Shown here: piece by piece, positions 51,307 through 59,650 of the stretch | Layout of the letters: the number at the start of each line of letters is the position of its first letter | Numbering within the stretch: position 1 is the first letter of the stretch | Assembly: GCF_900005615.1 (NCBI RefSeq) | Contig: NZ_LN832559.1 | Span: forward strand, 2,014,837 to 2,078,836 | Source of the DNA: Paracoccus aminovorans | GTDB taxonomy: Bacteria; Pseudomonadota; Alphaproteobacteria; Rhodobacterales; Rhodobacteraceae | Length of the DNA stretch: 64,000 nt | Direction of reading: 5' to 3' | Translations under genes and position numbers: made by a program | The notes under the pieces: model-generated | Database searches by the model: none | What the model saw: the letters and a program-made list of their open reading frames with translations, nothing else | Told to the model about the DNA's origin: nothing

Positions 51307-52416
51307 ATGGTCTCGGCGGATCCCACGGCCCCGCCGCGCAACCCGCACAGCGGGGGCGTGGTGATCTCGGTTGACGCGATGGGCGGCGACCGCGGCCCTG
51401 CCGTGGTGGTCGCCGGCATCGCAGAAAGCGCCGAGAAGAATCCAGACATCCGCTTCATCGTCCACGGCCCCGGCGCCGAGCTGGAGCGGCTGATCGGCCG
51501 TCGTCCCGGCCTGGCTGCGCGTTGCGACATCCGCGATGCCGCCAATGTGGTCACCATGGGCGACAAGCCCAGCCAGGTGCTGCGCAAGGCCGAAGGCACC
51601 TCGATGTGGTCCACGCTGGAATCGGTGCGCCAGGGCGAGGCCATGGCCGCCGTCTCCTGCGGCAATACCGGCGCGCTGATGGCGATGTCGATGATCCGGC
51701 TGCGCAAGCTGCCCGGGGTCAACCGGCCGGCCATCGCCTGCCTCTGGCCCTCGCGCAACCCGCAGGGCTTCAACGTCATGCTGGACGTGGGCGCCGACAT
51801 CCGCGCCGATGCGCAGGACCTGCTGGCCTATGCGCTGATGGGCGCCGCCTATGCCCGCAACGGCCTGGGCCTGGCCCGGCCGCGTGTCGGGCTGCTGAAC
51901 GTCGGCACCGAGGAACACAAGGGCCGCCCCGAACTGAAGCAAGCGCATGAGCTGATGCCGGCCTCGGCCCAGGCGGCGAATTTCGACTATGTCGGCTTCG
52001 TCGAGGGCGGGGACCTGCCCTCGGATCATGTGGACGTGATCGTCACCGACGGCTTCACCGGCAATGTGGCGCTGAAGACCGGCGAGGGCACGGCCAAGCT
52101 GGTCGGCGATTTCATGCGCGACGCTTTCAGCAAGTCGATCCTGTCGAAATTCGCGGCGCTGCTGGCGATGGGCTCGCTGAAGCGGCTGCAAAAGCGCATC
52201 GACCCGCGCCGCGTCAACGGCGGCGTCTTCCTGGGCCTGAACGGAACCGTGGTGAAATCGCACGGCTCGGCCGATGCGACCGGGGTGTCGGCGGCGATCA
52301 AGCTGGCCTTCCAACTGGCGCAATCCGGCTTCCAGGACCGGCTGGCGGCCCGCCTCGCCCAGATCCATGCCGGCGCCGAGACCGATGGCGCCACGCCAAC
52401 CGAGGGAGCGTCCTGA
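51307..52416 (+). CDS. plsX: Phosphate acyltransferase PlsX
   Basis: Makes acyl-phosphate from acyl-ACP for glycerophospholipid synthesis; 369 residues. VVISVDAMGGDRGPAVVVAG, SMWSTLESVRQGEAMAAVSCGNTGALM, GFNVMLDVGADIRADAQDL, GLLNVGTEEHKGRP and DVIVTDGFTGNVALKTGEG are family blocks. Start 51307 is 17 bases after rpmF; a GTG near 51358 is possible. The stop overlaps fabH as TGATG. Confidence 0.96.
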   Translation: MVSADPTAPPRNPHSGGVVISVDAMGGDRGPAVVVAGIAESAEKNPDIRFIVHGPGAELERLIGRRPGLAARCDIRDAANVVTMGDKPSQVLRKAEGTSMWSTLESVRQGEAMAAVSCGNTGALMAMSMIRLRKLPGVNRPAIACLWPSRNPQGFNVMLDVGADIRADAQDLLAYALMGAAYARNGLGLARPRVGLLNVGTEEHKGRPELKQAHELMPASAQAANFDYVGFVEGGDLPSDHVDVIVTDGFTGNVALKTGEGTAKLVGDFMRDAFSKSILSKFAALLAMGSLKRLQKRIDPRRVNGGVFLGLNGTVVKSHGSADATGVSAAIKLAFQLAQSGFQDRLAARLAQIHAGAETDGATPTEGAS

Positions 52417-53387
52417 TGCGGCGAGCGATCGTCCGGGGAACCGGCCACTACCTGCCCGAGCGGGTGGTCGAGAACAGCTGGTTCGAGGACAAGCTGGACA
52501 CCACCGACGAATGGATCCGCGCCCGCACGGGAATCGAGCGGCGCCATTTCGCGGCCGAGGGCCAGCGCACCAGCGACCTCGGCACCCGCGCCGCCCAGGC
52601 GGCGCTGGCGAAGGCCGGGCTGACCCCGGCCGACGTCGACGCGGTGATCGTCGCCACCTCGACCCCCGACCTGACCTTTCCCTCGGTCGCGACCATGGTG
52701 CAGGCCGGGCTGGGCATGACGCGCGGTTTCGCCTACGACATCCAGGCGGTCTGCGCCGGCTTCGTCTTTGCGCTCGCCAATGCCGATGCGATGATCCGCG
52801 CCGGCCTCGCCGAGCGCGTGCTGGTGATCGGCGCCGAGACCTTCAGCCGCATCATGGACTGGACCGACCGCGGCACCTGCGTGCTGTTCGGCGACGGCGC
52901 CGGCGCCGTGGTGCTGGAAGCGGCCGAAGGCGCCGGCACCGCGCAGGACCGCGGCATCCTCGCCACCGACCTGAACAGCGACGGACAATATCGCGAGCTG
53001 CTCTATGTCGATGGCGGCGTCGCTTCGACCGGCACCGCCGGGCATCTGCGCATGCAGGGCAACCTGGTCTTCCGCCACGCGGTCGAAAAACTGGCCGAGA
53101 CCGCGCATCACGCGCTCGCCAAGGCCGGCATCGCCGCCGATCAGGTCGATTGGCTGGTGCCCCACCAGGCCAACCTGCGCATTATCGAGGCCACCGCCAA
53201 GCGCATGCATTTGCCGATGGAAAAGGTGGTGCTGACCGTCGCCGATCACGGCAACACCTCCGCCGCCTCGATCCCGCTGGCCCTGTCGGTCGCGGATTCC
53301 CAAGGCCGCTTCAAGCCCGGCGACGTGCTGGTGGCCGAGGCGATCGGCGGCGGCCTGGCCTGGGGCGCGGCCGTGCTGCGCTGGTAA
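52416..53387 (+). CDS. fabH: Beta-ketoacyl-ACP synthase III
   Basis: Initiates fatty-acid synthesis by condensing acetyl-CoA with malonyl-ACP; 323 residues. Cys nucleophile in YDIQAVCAGFVFALANADAM, His and Asn of the triad in DWLVPHQANLRIIEA and VADHGNTSAASIPLAL. N-terminal TTDEWIRARTGIERRHF is typical. Overlaps plsX. Confidence 0.97.
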   Translation: MRRAIVRGTGHYLPERVVENSWFEDKLDTTDEWIRARTGIERRHFAAEGQRTSDLGTRAAQAALAKAGLTPADVDAVIVATSTPDLTFPSVATMVQAGLGMTRGFAYDIQAVCAGFVFALANADAMIRAGLAERVLVIGAETFSRIMDWTDRGTCVLFGDGAGAVVLEAAEGAGTAQDRGILATDLNSDGQYRELLYVDGGVASTGTAGHLRMQGNLVFRHAVEKLAETAHHALAKAGIAADQVDWLVPHQANLRIIEATAKRMHLPMEKVVLTVADHGNTSAASIPLALSVADSQGRFKPGDVLVAEAIGGGLAWGAAVLRW

Positions 53388-53422
53388 AGCACCAAGCGAC
53401 AGAGGGTCGAGAAAGTGGAAAC

Positions 53423-53440
53423 GGCGGGTCTAGGCCCGCC
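53423..53440 (+). terminator. Hairpin after fabH
   Basis: GGCGGG/CCCGCC with loop TCTAGG, 36 bases after the fabH stop. No T-run. Confidence 0.45.
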
Positions 53441-53467
53441 GCTTCGCTGTTCATCCGGCCGTTCCGG

Positions 53468-53581
53468 TCAGCCGGCCCTGCTGGCCGCCGCCCTGTCGTC
53501 CAGCACGCCCGCCGCTCCCTTCAGCTTCTGCCGCTCCTCGATCAGGGCCCGCTTCAACTTGCGCTTCCACTTGCTGGTCAT
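53468..53581 (-). CDS. Possible 37-residue basic protein
   Basis: A short frame, MTSKWKRKLKRALIEERQKL followed by 17 residues ending SRAG, with ATG at 53581 and GGAGG 6-10 bases before it on the minus strand. Rich in Lys and Arg at the N-terminus and helical in character. It lies in the fabH to dksA-like gap, in the same direction as the dksA-like gene. Only the good ribosome site and amphipathic composition support it. Confidence 0.42.
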   Translation of the reverse strand: MTSKWKRKLKRALIEERQKLKGAAGVLDDRAAASRAG

Positions 53582-53740
53582 CTCATGCCTCCCATGATGC
53601 CGGCAGCAAATCCGCTGCGCCACGACCCCACCCTAACACAAGGCGCGTCATTTTTCACGACAAAACAGGTAGATTTTATCGTCACGCGAAAAGCAGCGAA
53701 TCGTCCAGCCTGCGGCACCTCGGAAAAGCGCCTCAACCTG

Positions 53741-54016
53741 TTATTTCAATTGGGAATCCTTGGAGCCGCGCCGATTTATCCCACCGGTGGGGCGCCGGGT
53801 CTTGTCTCGGCCGGACTGGCAGTCGACGCACAGCCGAACCCCGGGAATCGCCTGCCGGCGCGCTTCGGGAATGGGCTCGTCGCATTCGTCGCAAAAGGCG
53901 GCGCTTTCGCCCACGGCACGGTTGGCGTTGCGCAACCGCATGCGCTCGATCGCTTCCTGCGTCGAGATGTCGATCTGCTCGTTCACCGCTTCGTCGCGCG
54001 CCCAGCCGCCCGCCAT
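53741..54016 (-). CDS. DksA/TraR-family C4 zinc-finger protein
   Basis: 91 residues. The zinc finger is [27 protein letters not shown], the C-x2-C...C-x2-C of the DksA/TraR family, preceded by a short helical part ([22 protein letters not shown]). It lacks the long coiled coil of full DksA, so it is TraR-sized and could act in the RNA polymerase secondary channel. ATG 54016 ([11 protein letters not shown]) matches short TraR-like proteins; longer upstream frame to 54211 is promoter DNA of ihfA. Confidence 0.87.
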   Translation of the reverse strand: MAGGWARDEAVNEQIDISTQEAIERMRLRNANRAVGESAAFCDECDEPIPEARRQAIPGVRLCVDCQSGRDKTRRPTGGINRRGSKDSQLK

Positions 54017-54227
54017 GACCTTTCGCTCCGCTTGTGCCTTCACTGCCAAGATAGGGTGCAATCCGTCGCGATCCAAGACCGCCTGCGGGTGCAATGCGCG
54101 GCATTTCGCTGGTAACACGCGAATAACGCGAAACAAAATCGCGGATTTACGGAACGGAATCGGGCCGCGGTTGTTGACTCGGCGCCCTAAAGAAATCATC
54201 CTGCGCAGCATTCATGAGGTTTCCGAG

Positions 54228-54539
54228 ATGAGCGACTCTACCCTGACCCGCATGGACCTGGCCGAAGCCGTGTTCCGTGAGGTGGGCCTCTCCCGTCACG
54301 AATCGGCCCAACTCGTCGAAAGCGTGCTCGGCCATATCTCGGACGCGCTGGTGCGCGGCGAGCAGGTCAAGATCTCGTCCTTCGGCACCTTCTCGGTGCG
54401 CGACAAGAACGAGCGCGTCGGCCGCAACCCCAAGACCGGCGAGGAAGTGCCGATCACCCCGCGCCGGGTGCTGTCCTTCCGCCCCTCGCATCTGATGAAG
54501 GATCGCGTGGCCGCCGGGAACAGGCGCAAGGGAAGATGA
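54228..54539 (+). CDS. ihfA: Integration host factor alpha subunit
   Basis: 103 residues: [41 protein letters not shown], and [22 protein letters not shown], with the DNA-intercalating Pro in NPKTG. Partner of IhfB at 7818. ATG 54228; the stop overlaps the merR-like gene as ATGA, so the two are coupled. Confidence 0.96.
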   Translation: MSDSTLTRMDLAEAVFREVGLSRHESAQLVESVLGHISDALVRGEQVKISSFGTFSVRDKNERVGRNPKTGEEVPITPRRVLSFRPSHLMKDRVAAGNRRKGR

Positions 54540-55111
54540 GCAAATCGCCCGACGCCTTCCGCTCGATCGGAGAGGTCTCGCGCCTCGTGGGCGTCGCGCC
54601 GCATGTGCTCCGCTACTGGGAATCGCAATTCCCGCAGCTTGCTCCGGTCAAGCGCGCAGACGGGCGGCGCTACTATCGCCCCGATGACGTGCGGCTGGTG
54701 GCCGGGCTGTGCCAGGTCATGCGCGAGGAAGGGCTCAGCATCCGCGGTGCCCGCCGGCTGATCGCCGACGACCGCGGCGCCGGCCTGCGCGAGATCGGGG
54801 CTGCGCGGCTGGGCGAAACCTTGGGCGGCAGCGCAGTCCAGCCCGCGCCGGCCGTGCGCTTGGCGGTGCCCGCCGTGACCGCCCACCCCGCCGGACATCC
54901 CCCAGCGCCCGCGAACGCAAAACCCCCGCGCCGAGCCCCCAAGCCGCCCGGCGCGCTGCCGCTTTTCGACGGTATCGGCCCCGCAGCGGCGCCGGGCTGG
55001 CTCGCCCGGCTGGTCGCCGCCGCCGCCGCCCTGCGCCGCCGCGAATTGCAGGGGGGCGCCCTGCCCGTCGAGACCCAAGAGCTTTGCGCGACCCTGCGCG
55101 CATCGCGCTGA
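54536..55111 (+). CDS. MerR-family transcriptional regulator
   Basis: 191 residues. The winged helix-turn-helix reads [20 protein letters not shown] then [25 protein letters not shown], typical of MerR. The remainder (about 80-191) is Ala/Pro-rich with no metal-binding Cys cluster, so the signal is unknown. The ihfA-merR pairing is conserved in alphaproteobacteria. Confidence 0.9.
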   Translation: MSKSPDAFRSIGEVSRLVGVAPHVLRYWESQFPQLAPVKRADGRRYYRPDDVRLVAGLCQVMREEGLSIRGARRLIADDRGAGLREIGAARLGETLGGSAVQPAPAVRLAVPAVTAHPAGHPPAPANAKPPRRAPKPPGALPLFDGIGPAAAPGWLARLVAAAAALRRRELQGGALPVETQELCATLRASR

Positions 55112-55233
55112 AGCATGGCCGTCCGGTTCATCGGCCCAGGCGGCAGGCTATCCACAACAATCGAATTTCCCGGCCAGATTTCTGCGCTTGGCCTCTTGTG
55201 CCGGCAGCGCGCTTCGCTCTATATGCCCCTCGT

Positions 55234-55311
55234 CGGGCCGTGGCGCAGCCTGGTTAGCGCGTCCGTCTGGGGGGCGGAAGGCCGAGAGTTCGAATCTCTC
55301 CGGCCCGACCA
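55234..55311 (+). tRNA. tRNA-Pro (GGG anticodon)
   Basis: 78-nt cloverleaf: acceptor stem CGGGCCG/CGGCCCG, D-arm GCGCAGCCTGGTTAGCGC, anticodon loop CTGGGGG with GGG, T-arm GAGAGTTCGAATCTCTC, encoded CCA. It reads CCC and CCU. Confidence 0.97.
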
Positions 55312-55316
55312 TTCCG

Positions 55317-55355
55317 AAAACGCCCATCCCTTCGCGGGGGTGGGCGTTTCCTTTT
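55317..55355 (+). terminator. Terminator of tRNA-Pro
   Basis: Long stem AACGCCCATCCC with GGGGTGGGCGTT, followed by TCCTTTT, six bases after the tRNA. It ends about 17 bases before the dcd start, so dcd is expected to need its own signals. Confidence 0.75.
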
Positions 55356-55371
55356 GCCGAAAGGGTTTTCC

Positions 55372-56436
55372 GTGAACGGTGTCCTGCCCGATTCCCGCCT
55401 GCGCCAGCTGATCGAGGCCGGTGCCATCCGCGCCGAAAGCCCGATCCTGCCCGAACAGATCCAGCCCGCCAGCCTCGACCTGCGGCTGGGCGCGACGGCT
55501 TGGCGGCTGCGCGCCTCGTTCCTGGCCGGTCAGGGCCGCAAGGTCAGCGACCGGCTGGCGGATTTCGAGATGCACCGCATGGACCTGACCGACGGCGCCG
55601 TGCTGGAAAAGGGCTGCGTCTACCTGGTGCCGCTGATGGAGCGGCTGACGCTGCCCCACGGCCTCGACGCCGTCGCCAATGCGAAAAGCTCGACCGGCCG
55701 GCTCGACCTGCTGACCCGCCTCGTCACCGACGAGGGCACCGAATTCGACCGCCTGCCGCCCGGCTACGACGGCCCGATCTACGCCGAGATCTGCCCGCGC
55801 AGCTTCTCGGTCCTGGTCCGGCCCGGCATGCGCCTGAACCAACTGCGCTTGCGCCAAGGCCAAGCGGTGCTTTCGGACGCCGAGCTGCAAGACCTCCACA
55901 CCCGCGAGCCGCTGGTCAGCGGCCGGGCGCTGATCGACGATGGCTTGGGCTTCTCGGTCGACCTCCGCCCCAAGACCGGTGACCTGGTCGGCTACCGCGC
56001 CCGCCCGCACAGCGGCGTCATCGACCTCGACCGCATCGGCGCCTATCGCGCCCGCGATTTCTGGGACGAGCTTCACACCAGCGATGGCCAGCTGATTCTC
56101 GACCCCGGCGCCTTCTACATCCTGGTCAGCCGCGAGGCGGTGGCGATCCCGCCCGATTACGCCGCCGAAATGGCGCCCTATCTCGCCATGGTCGGCGAAT
56201 TCCGGGTCCATTACGCCGGCTTCTTCGACCCCGGCTTCGGCCACGGCGCCGGCCATGGCGCGCGCGGCGTGCTCGAGGTCCGCTGCCACGAGGCCCCCTT
56301 CGCCCTGGAGCACGGCCAGACCGTCGGTCGCCTGGTCTATGAACGCATGGCTGCCCGCCCCGACCGGCTCTACGGCAGCGGCATCGCGTCGAACTACCAG
56401 GGCCAGGGGCTGAAGCTCGCCAAGCAATTCGCCTGA
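55372..56436 (+). CDS. dcd: dCTP deaminase, long alphaproteobacterial form
   Basis: 2'-deoxycytidine 5'-triphosphate deaminase of 354 residues, supplying dUTP for thymidylate synthesis. It is about twice the E. coli length, with two dUTPase-like beta halves. PASLDLRLGATAWRLRASFL begins the first; NAKSSTGRLDLLTRLVTDEG is the active-site block; the second half has GFFDPGFGHG and ends VYERMAARPDRLYGSGIASNYQGQ. GTG 55372 (VNGVLPDSRLRQLI) fits the family. It ends 54 bases before the prophage. Confidence 0.92.
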   Translation: MNGVLPDSRLRQLIEAGAIRAESPILPEQIQPASLDLRLGATAWRLRASFLAGQGRKVSDRLADFEMHRMDLTDGAVLEKGCVYLVPLMERLTLPHGLDAVANAKSSTGRLDLLTRLVTDEGTEFDRLPPGYDGPIYAEICPRSFSVLVRPGMRLNQLRLRQGQAVLSDAELQDLHTREPLVSGRALIDDGLGFSVDLRPKTGDLVGYRARPHSGVIDLDRIGAYRARDFWDELHTSDGQLILDPGAFYILVSREAVAIPPDYAAEMAPYLAMVGEFRVHYAGFFDPGFGHGAGHGARGVLEVRCHEAPFALEHGQTVGRLVYERMAARPDRLYGSGIASNYQGQGLKLAKQFA

Positions 56437-56441
56437 CCCGG

Positions 56442-56484
56442 CTTTCTTTTGTGCCGAAATATCCCGGGGGAGTCCCGCAGGGAC
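56442..56484 (+). repeat. Copy E of the post-stop motif, split from its tail by the prophage
   Basis: CTTTCTTTTGTGCCGAAATA then TCCCGGGGGAGTCCCGCAGG and GAC, 6 bases after the dcd stop. If the prophage is removed the sequence continues GGGGGCAGCGCCCCC at 63358-63372, completing a hairpin-forming tail. Confidence 0.5.
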
Positions 56485-56489
56485 GGGGG
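56485..56489 (+). repeat. Left copy of the 5-bp prophage target duplication (GGGGG)
   Basis: Directly flanks the left terminal TG; matches GGGGG at 63358-63362 after the right terminal CA. Mu-type transposition makes 5-bp duplications. Confidence 0.75.
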
Positions 56490-56496
56490 TGACGGG

Positions 56497-56513
56497 TGTC
56501 AAAAGGTTTGAGA
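56497..56513 (+). repeat. Left-end repeat L1 (transposase-binding candidate)
   Basis: TGTCAAAAGGTTTGAGA. It matches 56561-56576 and the inverted copy at 63312-63328 over 16 bases. Mu ends carry several MuA-binding repeats in this arrangement. Confidence 0.75.
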
Positions 56514-56560
56514 CTCGGCGATTTTTCGGGCGTGTGAAATCAATGGGTTACAGGGGCGAG

Positions 56561-56577
56561 TGTCAAAAGGTTTGAGC
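56561..56577 (+). repeat. Left-end repeat L2
   Basis: TGTCAAAAGGTTTGAGC, 64 bases from L1 in the same orientation. Confidence 0.75.
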
Positions 56578-56653
56578 TTTTCGGCACGAAATTTGCCATT
56601 TTCGCGGAAGCGCGAAAATTCTGGCGGCGAAAAATCAATGGGTTAGCGGATAA

Positions 56654-56678
56654 GGTGTGCGCATTTTTGCGCACACCG
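56654..56678 (-). terminator. Terminator-like hairpin after the prophage repressor
   Basis: GGTGTGCGCA/TGCGCACACC around a TTTTT loop (AAAAA on the minus strand), directly after the repressor stop at 56685. Confidence 0.6.
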
Positions 56679-56684
56679 CACACC

Positions 56685-57200
56685 TTAAGACGAAAGGATT
56701 CTTGAGGCTTTATCCTGCGTAATTTCGACCAGCCGTTCCGTGCGACTTTGCTTCCAAAGCTCCAGGTCTTCTCTGGTCACACCGCGCTCAAGTAAGCGTC
56801 GGGCCTCTTCCATCGCTCGCTCGCCGATTTCGGCAGCCCATACATCGACGGAAAGACCCAACAGCTCCTCATTCTCATAGATCCCAGGGTATTGTTTCGA
56901 GAGCCGCCCCATCACCGCCTCAAAAATCGTGAGGCTAGCGGCGGTGGCAGACCTGTTGACGAGGAGTTCTGTGGGTGCACCTGAAGGGCCGCCTACACCA
57001 AACACCAGCCAATCCAGAGACACACCCAGCCCCTTTGACAGGGAGGAAAGCGCCTCTAAACCGGGCAAACTCGCCCCTTCGCGAGCCATGTACTTGTCAA
57101 GAGTTCGCTTGGGTATGCCCGTCCGGTAAGCCATCTCACTCACAGTCCAGCCCTTGGAGTCCCGCAAATGGCGTAGCCGAGTGCTGATATCCAACTCCAT
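56685..57200 (-). CDS. Prophage XRE-type repressor
   Basis: 171 residues. N-terminal helix-turn-helix RLRHLRDSKGWTVSEMAYRT, GIPKRTLDKYMAREGASLPG and SLSKGLGVSLDWLVFG; the C-terminal part (about 90-171) is helical and probably oligomerises. No Ser-Lys self-cleavage site is apparent. ATG 57200 follows GAGGAG. It faces the early transposase operon, with repeated TTGCGCAT sites between, the usual layout of a lysogeny repressor. Its DNA is less GC-rich than the chromosome. Confidence 0.87.
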   Translation of the reverse strand: MELDISTRLRHLRDSKGWTVSEMAYRTGIPKRTLDKYMAREGASLPGLEALSSLSKGLGVSLDWLVFGVGGPSGAPTELLVNRSATAASLTIFEAVMGRLSKQYPGIYENEELLGLSVDVWAAEIGERAMEEARRLLERGVTREDLELWKQSRTERLVEITQDKASRILSS

Positions 57201-57218
57201 GCGTTGCTCCTCTTGGCG

Positions 57219-57240
57219 TTGCGCATAATTTGCGCATATC
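57219..57240. promoter_or_regulatory. Candidate repressor operator array
   Basis: Two tandem TTGCGCATA units at an 11-base spacing (57219 and 57230), about one helical turn, and an inverted relative GGGCGCAAAT at 57253-57262. They lie between the divergent repressor and early genes. Confidence 0.6.
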
Positions 57241-57265
57241 GTTACCCAAATTGGGCGCAAATAGC

Positions 57266-57376
57266 ATGACCAAGATAGCAGACAACGCTCGGAAGGCGTT
57301 GATCGGAAAGTGGCAGGGTGCCAAAGCCGAGCAGTTGCGACGGAAAATCCAGATTGCTGCCGGGTTGGTGAAATGA
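57266..57376 (+). CDS. Tiny early prophage protein (36 residues)
   Basis: MTKIADNARKALIGKWQGAK, then 16 residues ending AAGLVK. The stop overlaps the transposase start as ATGA, so it is translationally coupled. Basic and helical. Mu has the small DNA-binding Ner in this place, but I see no Ner helix-turn-helix here. Too short for ordinary gene calls. Confidence 0.55.
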   Translation: MTKIADNARKALIGKWQGAKAEQLRRKIQIAAGLVK

Positions 57377-58604
57377 CCAGCATACCCGTTAGGAAGTTGC
57401 TCGGAGTTGCGGGAGTTCCCACGCACAGAAGCTCGGCTTCCCGTTGGTTCGATGTTCGCGAAATACCCACGCAGATCATAAGGGGAAATGGTGGTGATAC
57501 CGAGGTCGTCGCTCTCTCCGACCTTCCCGCCGATGTTCGCCGTACCTACGAGCTTCGCGAGATCGAGGCGGCAGGCCTTCCCGCTGGCGTATACGATGAT
57601 GCGGCGCATGAGCGCTTTGCTGGGGCTACGCCCGCCATGCAAGCCATTGCCCTGCGCAAGGCGGAAATTGCCCGGTTCCTGGTGAAGGCCGGAGCGGGCA
57701 CCGCGTTCGGCCTTTCGGCCAGTCTGGCGCAGGCGGTGCGGCAACAGTTCGGGGCAGAAGGCACCGACCGCATGACCCTGCGGCGCATCCTTCGCACTGT
57801 CGAGGGTGTCGACCCTGTCAATTTCGCGCCGGCCCTGATGCCCGACTTTTCGCGCGGCGGACGACCGCAAGACAAGGTTTCGACCGAGGCATGGTCCTTC
57901 TTCATGACCACGATCCGCGATGCCGGGCCGCAATTCCCGCTCAAGCAGGCGTGGCGCGACGTCCGGGACGTGGCGCGCAAGCGGGGCTGGCAATGGCCGG
58001 CCTACAGGACCGTTCTTCGGCGCTGGGATGATCTGCCCGAGGCGCAGAAGCTGGTCGCGCGCTTCGGCCGCGACGCAGCGACAAGCCGCCTGACCATGCC
58101 GATCAAGCGGGACAAGACCACGCTCAAATCCTTGGAAGTCGTGTCGCTGGATGGGCGGACACAGGATTTCTGGGTGGATTTCGGCGACGGCAAGCCGGTG
58201 CGGCCGGTGATGCTGGCGCTGGTCGATACCGCCTCGAACTTCGTCCTGGGATACGAGATTGCGCAGTCGGAAAACGCGGTGGCGACGGCACGGCTGATCC
58301 GCAAGGTCTGCCAGGAGCATGGTATCTTCGACCGGCTCTATACGGACAACGGCTCGGCCTTTGCCGGGCATCTGGTGGCCGGTGGTGCCAAGTTCAAATG
58401 GCGGGGCAAGGGCCGAGGCCAACCCGGCGTGAAGCCACTGGGCGTTTGCTTCCACCTCGGGATCGATCTGACATTTGCGATTCCGAAGAACACGCGGGCG
58501 AAGATAGCGAAACGGACCTTTGCCGCCCTGTCGCGCGTGATCGACGACCGGCCGGAATTCAAGGGCGCCCACGCCGGCCATGCGCCTGGTGCCGTCCCCG
58601 GCCG
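57373..58604 (+). pseudogene. MuA-type transposase, C-terminally truncated, catalytic Glu changed to Lys
   Basis: Mu-like DDE transposase remnant of about 410 residues. It has an N-terminal DNA-binding part (KLLGVAGVPTHRSSASRWFD), a core with catalytic Asp260 (VVSLDGRTQDFWVDF) and Asp325 (RLYTDNGSAFAGHL). The third acid should be Glu in K-x-x-E-R-x-F, 56 residues on in MuA; here the aligned residue is Lys380 (AKIAKRTFAALS, codon AAA at 58510). The frame then runs into the IS5-family element at 58605, losing the C-terminal domain that MuA uses for MuB and assembly. ATG 57373 overlaps the tiny upstream gene. Confidence 0.85.
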
Positions 58605-59650
58605 ACTCTGTTGCACCAAAGAGTTGATGGCCGGATTTCCCCCTTCCCCGGACAGATCTATCCCACGGCCTCTGTGACGGGGATGCCAAGCGCGGTGTAA
58701 CGGTTCAGAATAGCGATACGGACCTGAAGCTCGGCGACCTGTCGGTCAAAGTCCCGTGCCATGAGGCGCTGACCCAGCAGTTTCACACAGTGCATCTTCG
58801 TCTCGACGCGGCTTCGGGGGTGGTATCCACTCCATCGTCGCCAGAGGGCACGACCGAGGTATTTCGATGCCCGCAGAGCCTCGTTTCGTGCGCCCGCGCC
58901 GGCGGCGACTGTCTTCCAGGGTTTGGCGTTCTTGCGGGGCGGAATGACAGCGTCGGCGCCGCGGTCAGCGATGGCATCGTGGCATTTGCGGGTGTCGTAG
59001 GCGCCGTCTGCTGTGACGCGGCCGATCTGCTCGTGCGCCGGGATCTGTTTGAGCAGGTCGGGTAACACCGGCGCATCGCCGATGTGGCTCCCTGTGATCT
59101 CCACCGCCCGAACCTCCAGCGTTTCCTCATCAATCCCCAGATGGATCTTGCGCCAGACGCGCCGTTTCGGGCCGCCATGCTTGCGGGCGTGCCACTCGCC
59201 TTCGCCCTCGACCTTGATGCCAGTGCTGTCGATCAGCAGGTGCAGCGGCCCCTTGGACCCGCGATACGGTATGTTCACAGCCAGGGTCTTCTGGCGACGG
59301 GACAGGGTGCTGAAGTCAGGCACCGTCCAGTCGAGACCAACCAACTGCAGCAGGCTCTCGACGAAACCAGTCGTCTGCCTGAGCGCCATGCCGAAGAGCA
59401 CCTTCATCGAAAGACACGTCTGAATGGCGGCATCGCTGTAGGTCTGCTGGCGGCCACGCCTGCCTGTCGGCGCGGCATCCCAGCTCATCTCGGGGTCGAA
59501 CCAGATCGTCAGCGAACCCCGGCGCTTGAGCGCTTCATTGTAGGCTGGCCAGTTCCGGGTTCTGTATGTCGGGGATGCGGGTCGGCTCATGCAGACCAGC
59601 TACCGTACGGGTTTCATCAGATGAATCCATGACAGGATTTGTGCAACAGT
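58605..59650. mobile_element. IS5-family insertion sequence
   Basis: About 1046 bp with one transposase gene on the minus strand. Ends are imperfect inverted repeats sharing CTGTTGCAC(C/A)AA: left ACTCTGTTGCACCAAA, right (reverse) ACTGTTGCACAAA. GCCG occurs on both flanks (58601-58604 and 59651-59654), which may be a 4-bp target duplication or chance. It joins the broken ends of the transposase and gpT genes. Confidence 0.82.
58658..59590 (-). CDS. IS5-family transposase
   Basis: 310-residue DDE transposase that looks intact. The DUF4096-like N-terminal part is SYNEALKRRGSLTIW-like (AYNEALKRRGSLTIWFDPEM) and GRQQTYSDAAIQTCL; catalytic residues are in LLIDSTGIKVEGEG (Asp), VTADGAYDTRKCH (Asp) and the YRSRVETK-type motif HPRSRVETKMHCVK (Glu). 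ATG 59590 lies about 60 bases inside the right end. Confidence 0.92.
   Translation of the reverse strand: MSRPASPTYRTRNWPAYNEALKRRGSLTIWFDPEMSWDAAPTGRRGRQQTYSDAAIQTCLSMKVLFGMALRQTTGFVESLLQLVGLDWTVPDFSTLSRRQKTLAVNIPYRGSKGPLHLLIDSTGIKVEGEGEWHARKHGGPKRRVWRKIHLGIDEETLEVRAVEITGSHIGDAPVLPDLLKQIPAHEQIGRVTADGAYDTRKCHDAIADRGADAVIPPRKNAKPWKTVAAGAGARNEALRASKYLGRALWRRWSGYHPRSRVETKMHCVKLLGQRLMARDFDRQVAELQVRIAILNRYTALGIPVTEAVG

Noticed and set aside
55234..55311. tRNA-Pro as the attachment site of the prophage
   Set aside because: The element ends lie over 1.1 kb away and have Mu-type TG...CA termini with a 5-bp duplication, so it is transposed, not site-specifically integrated.
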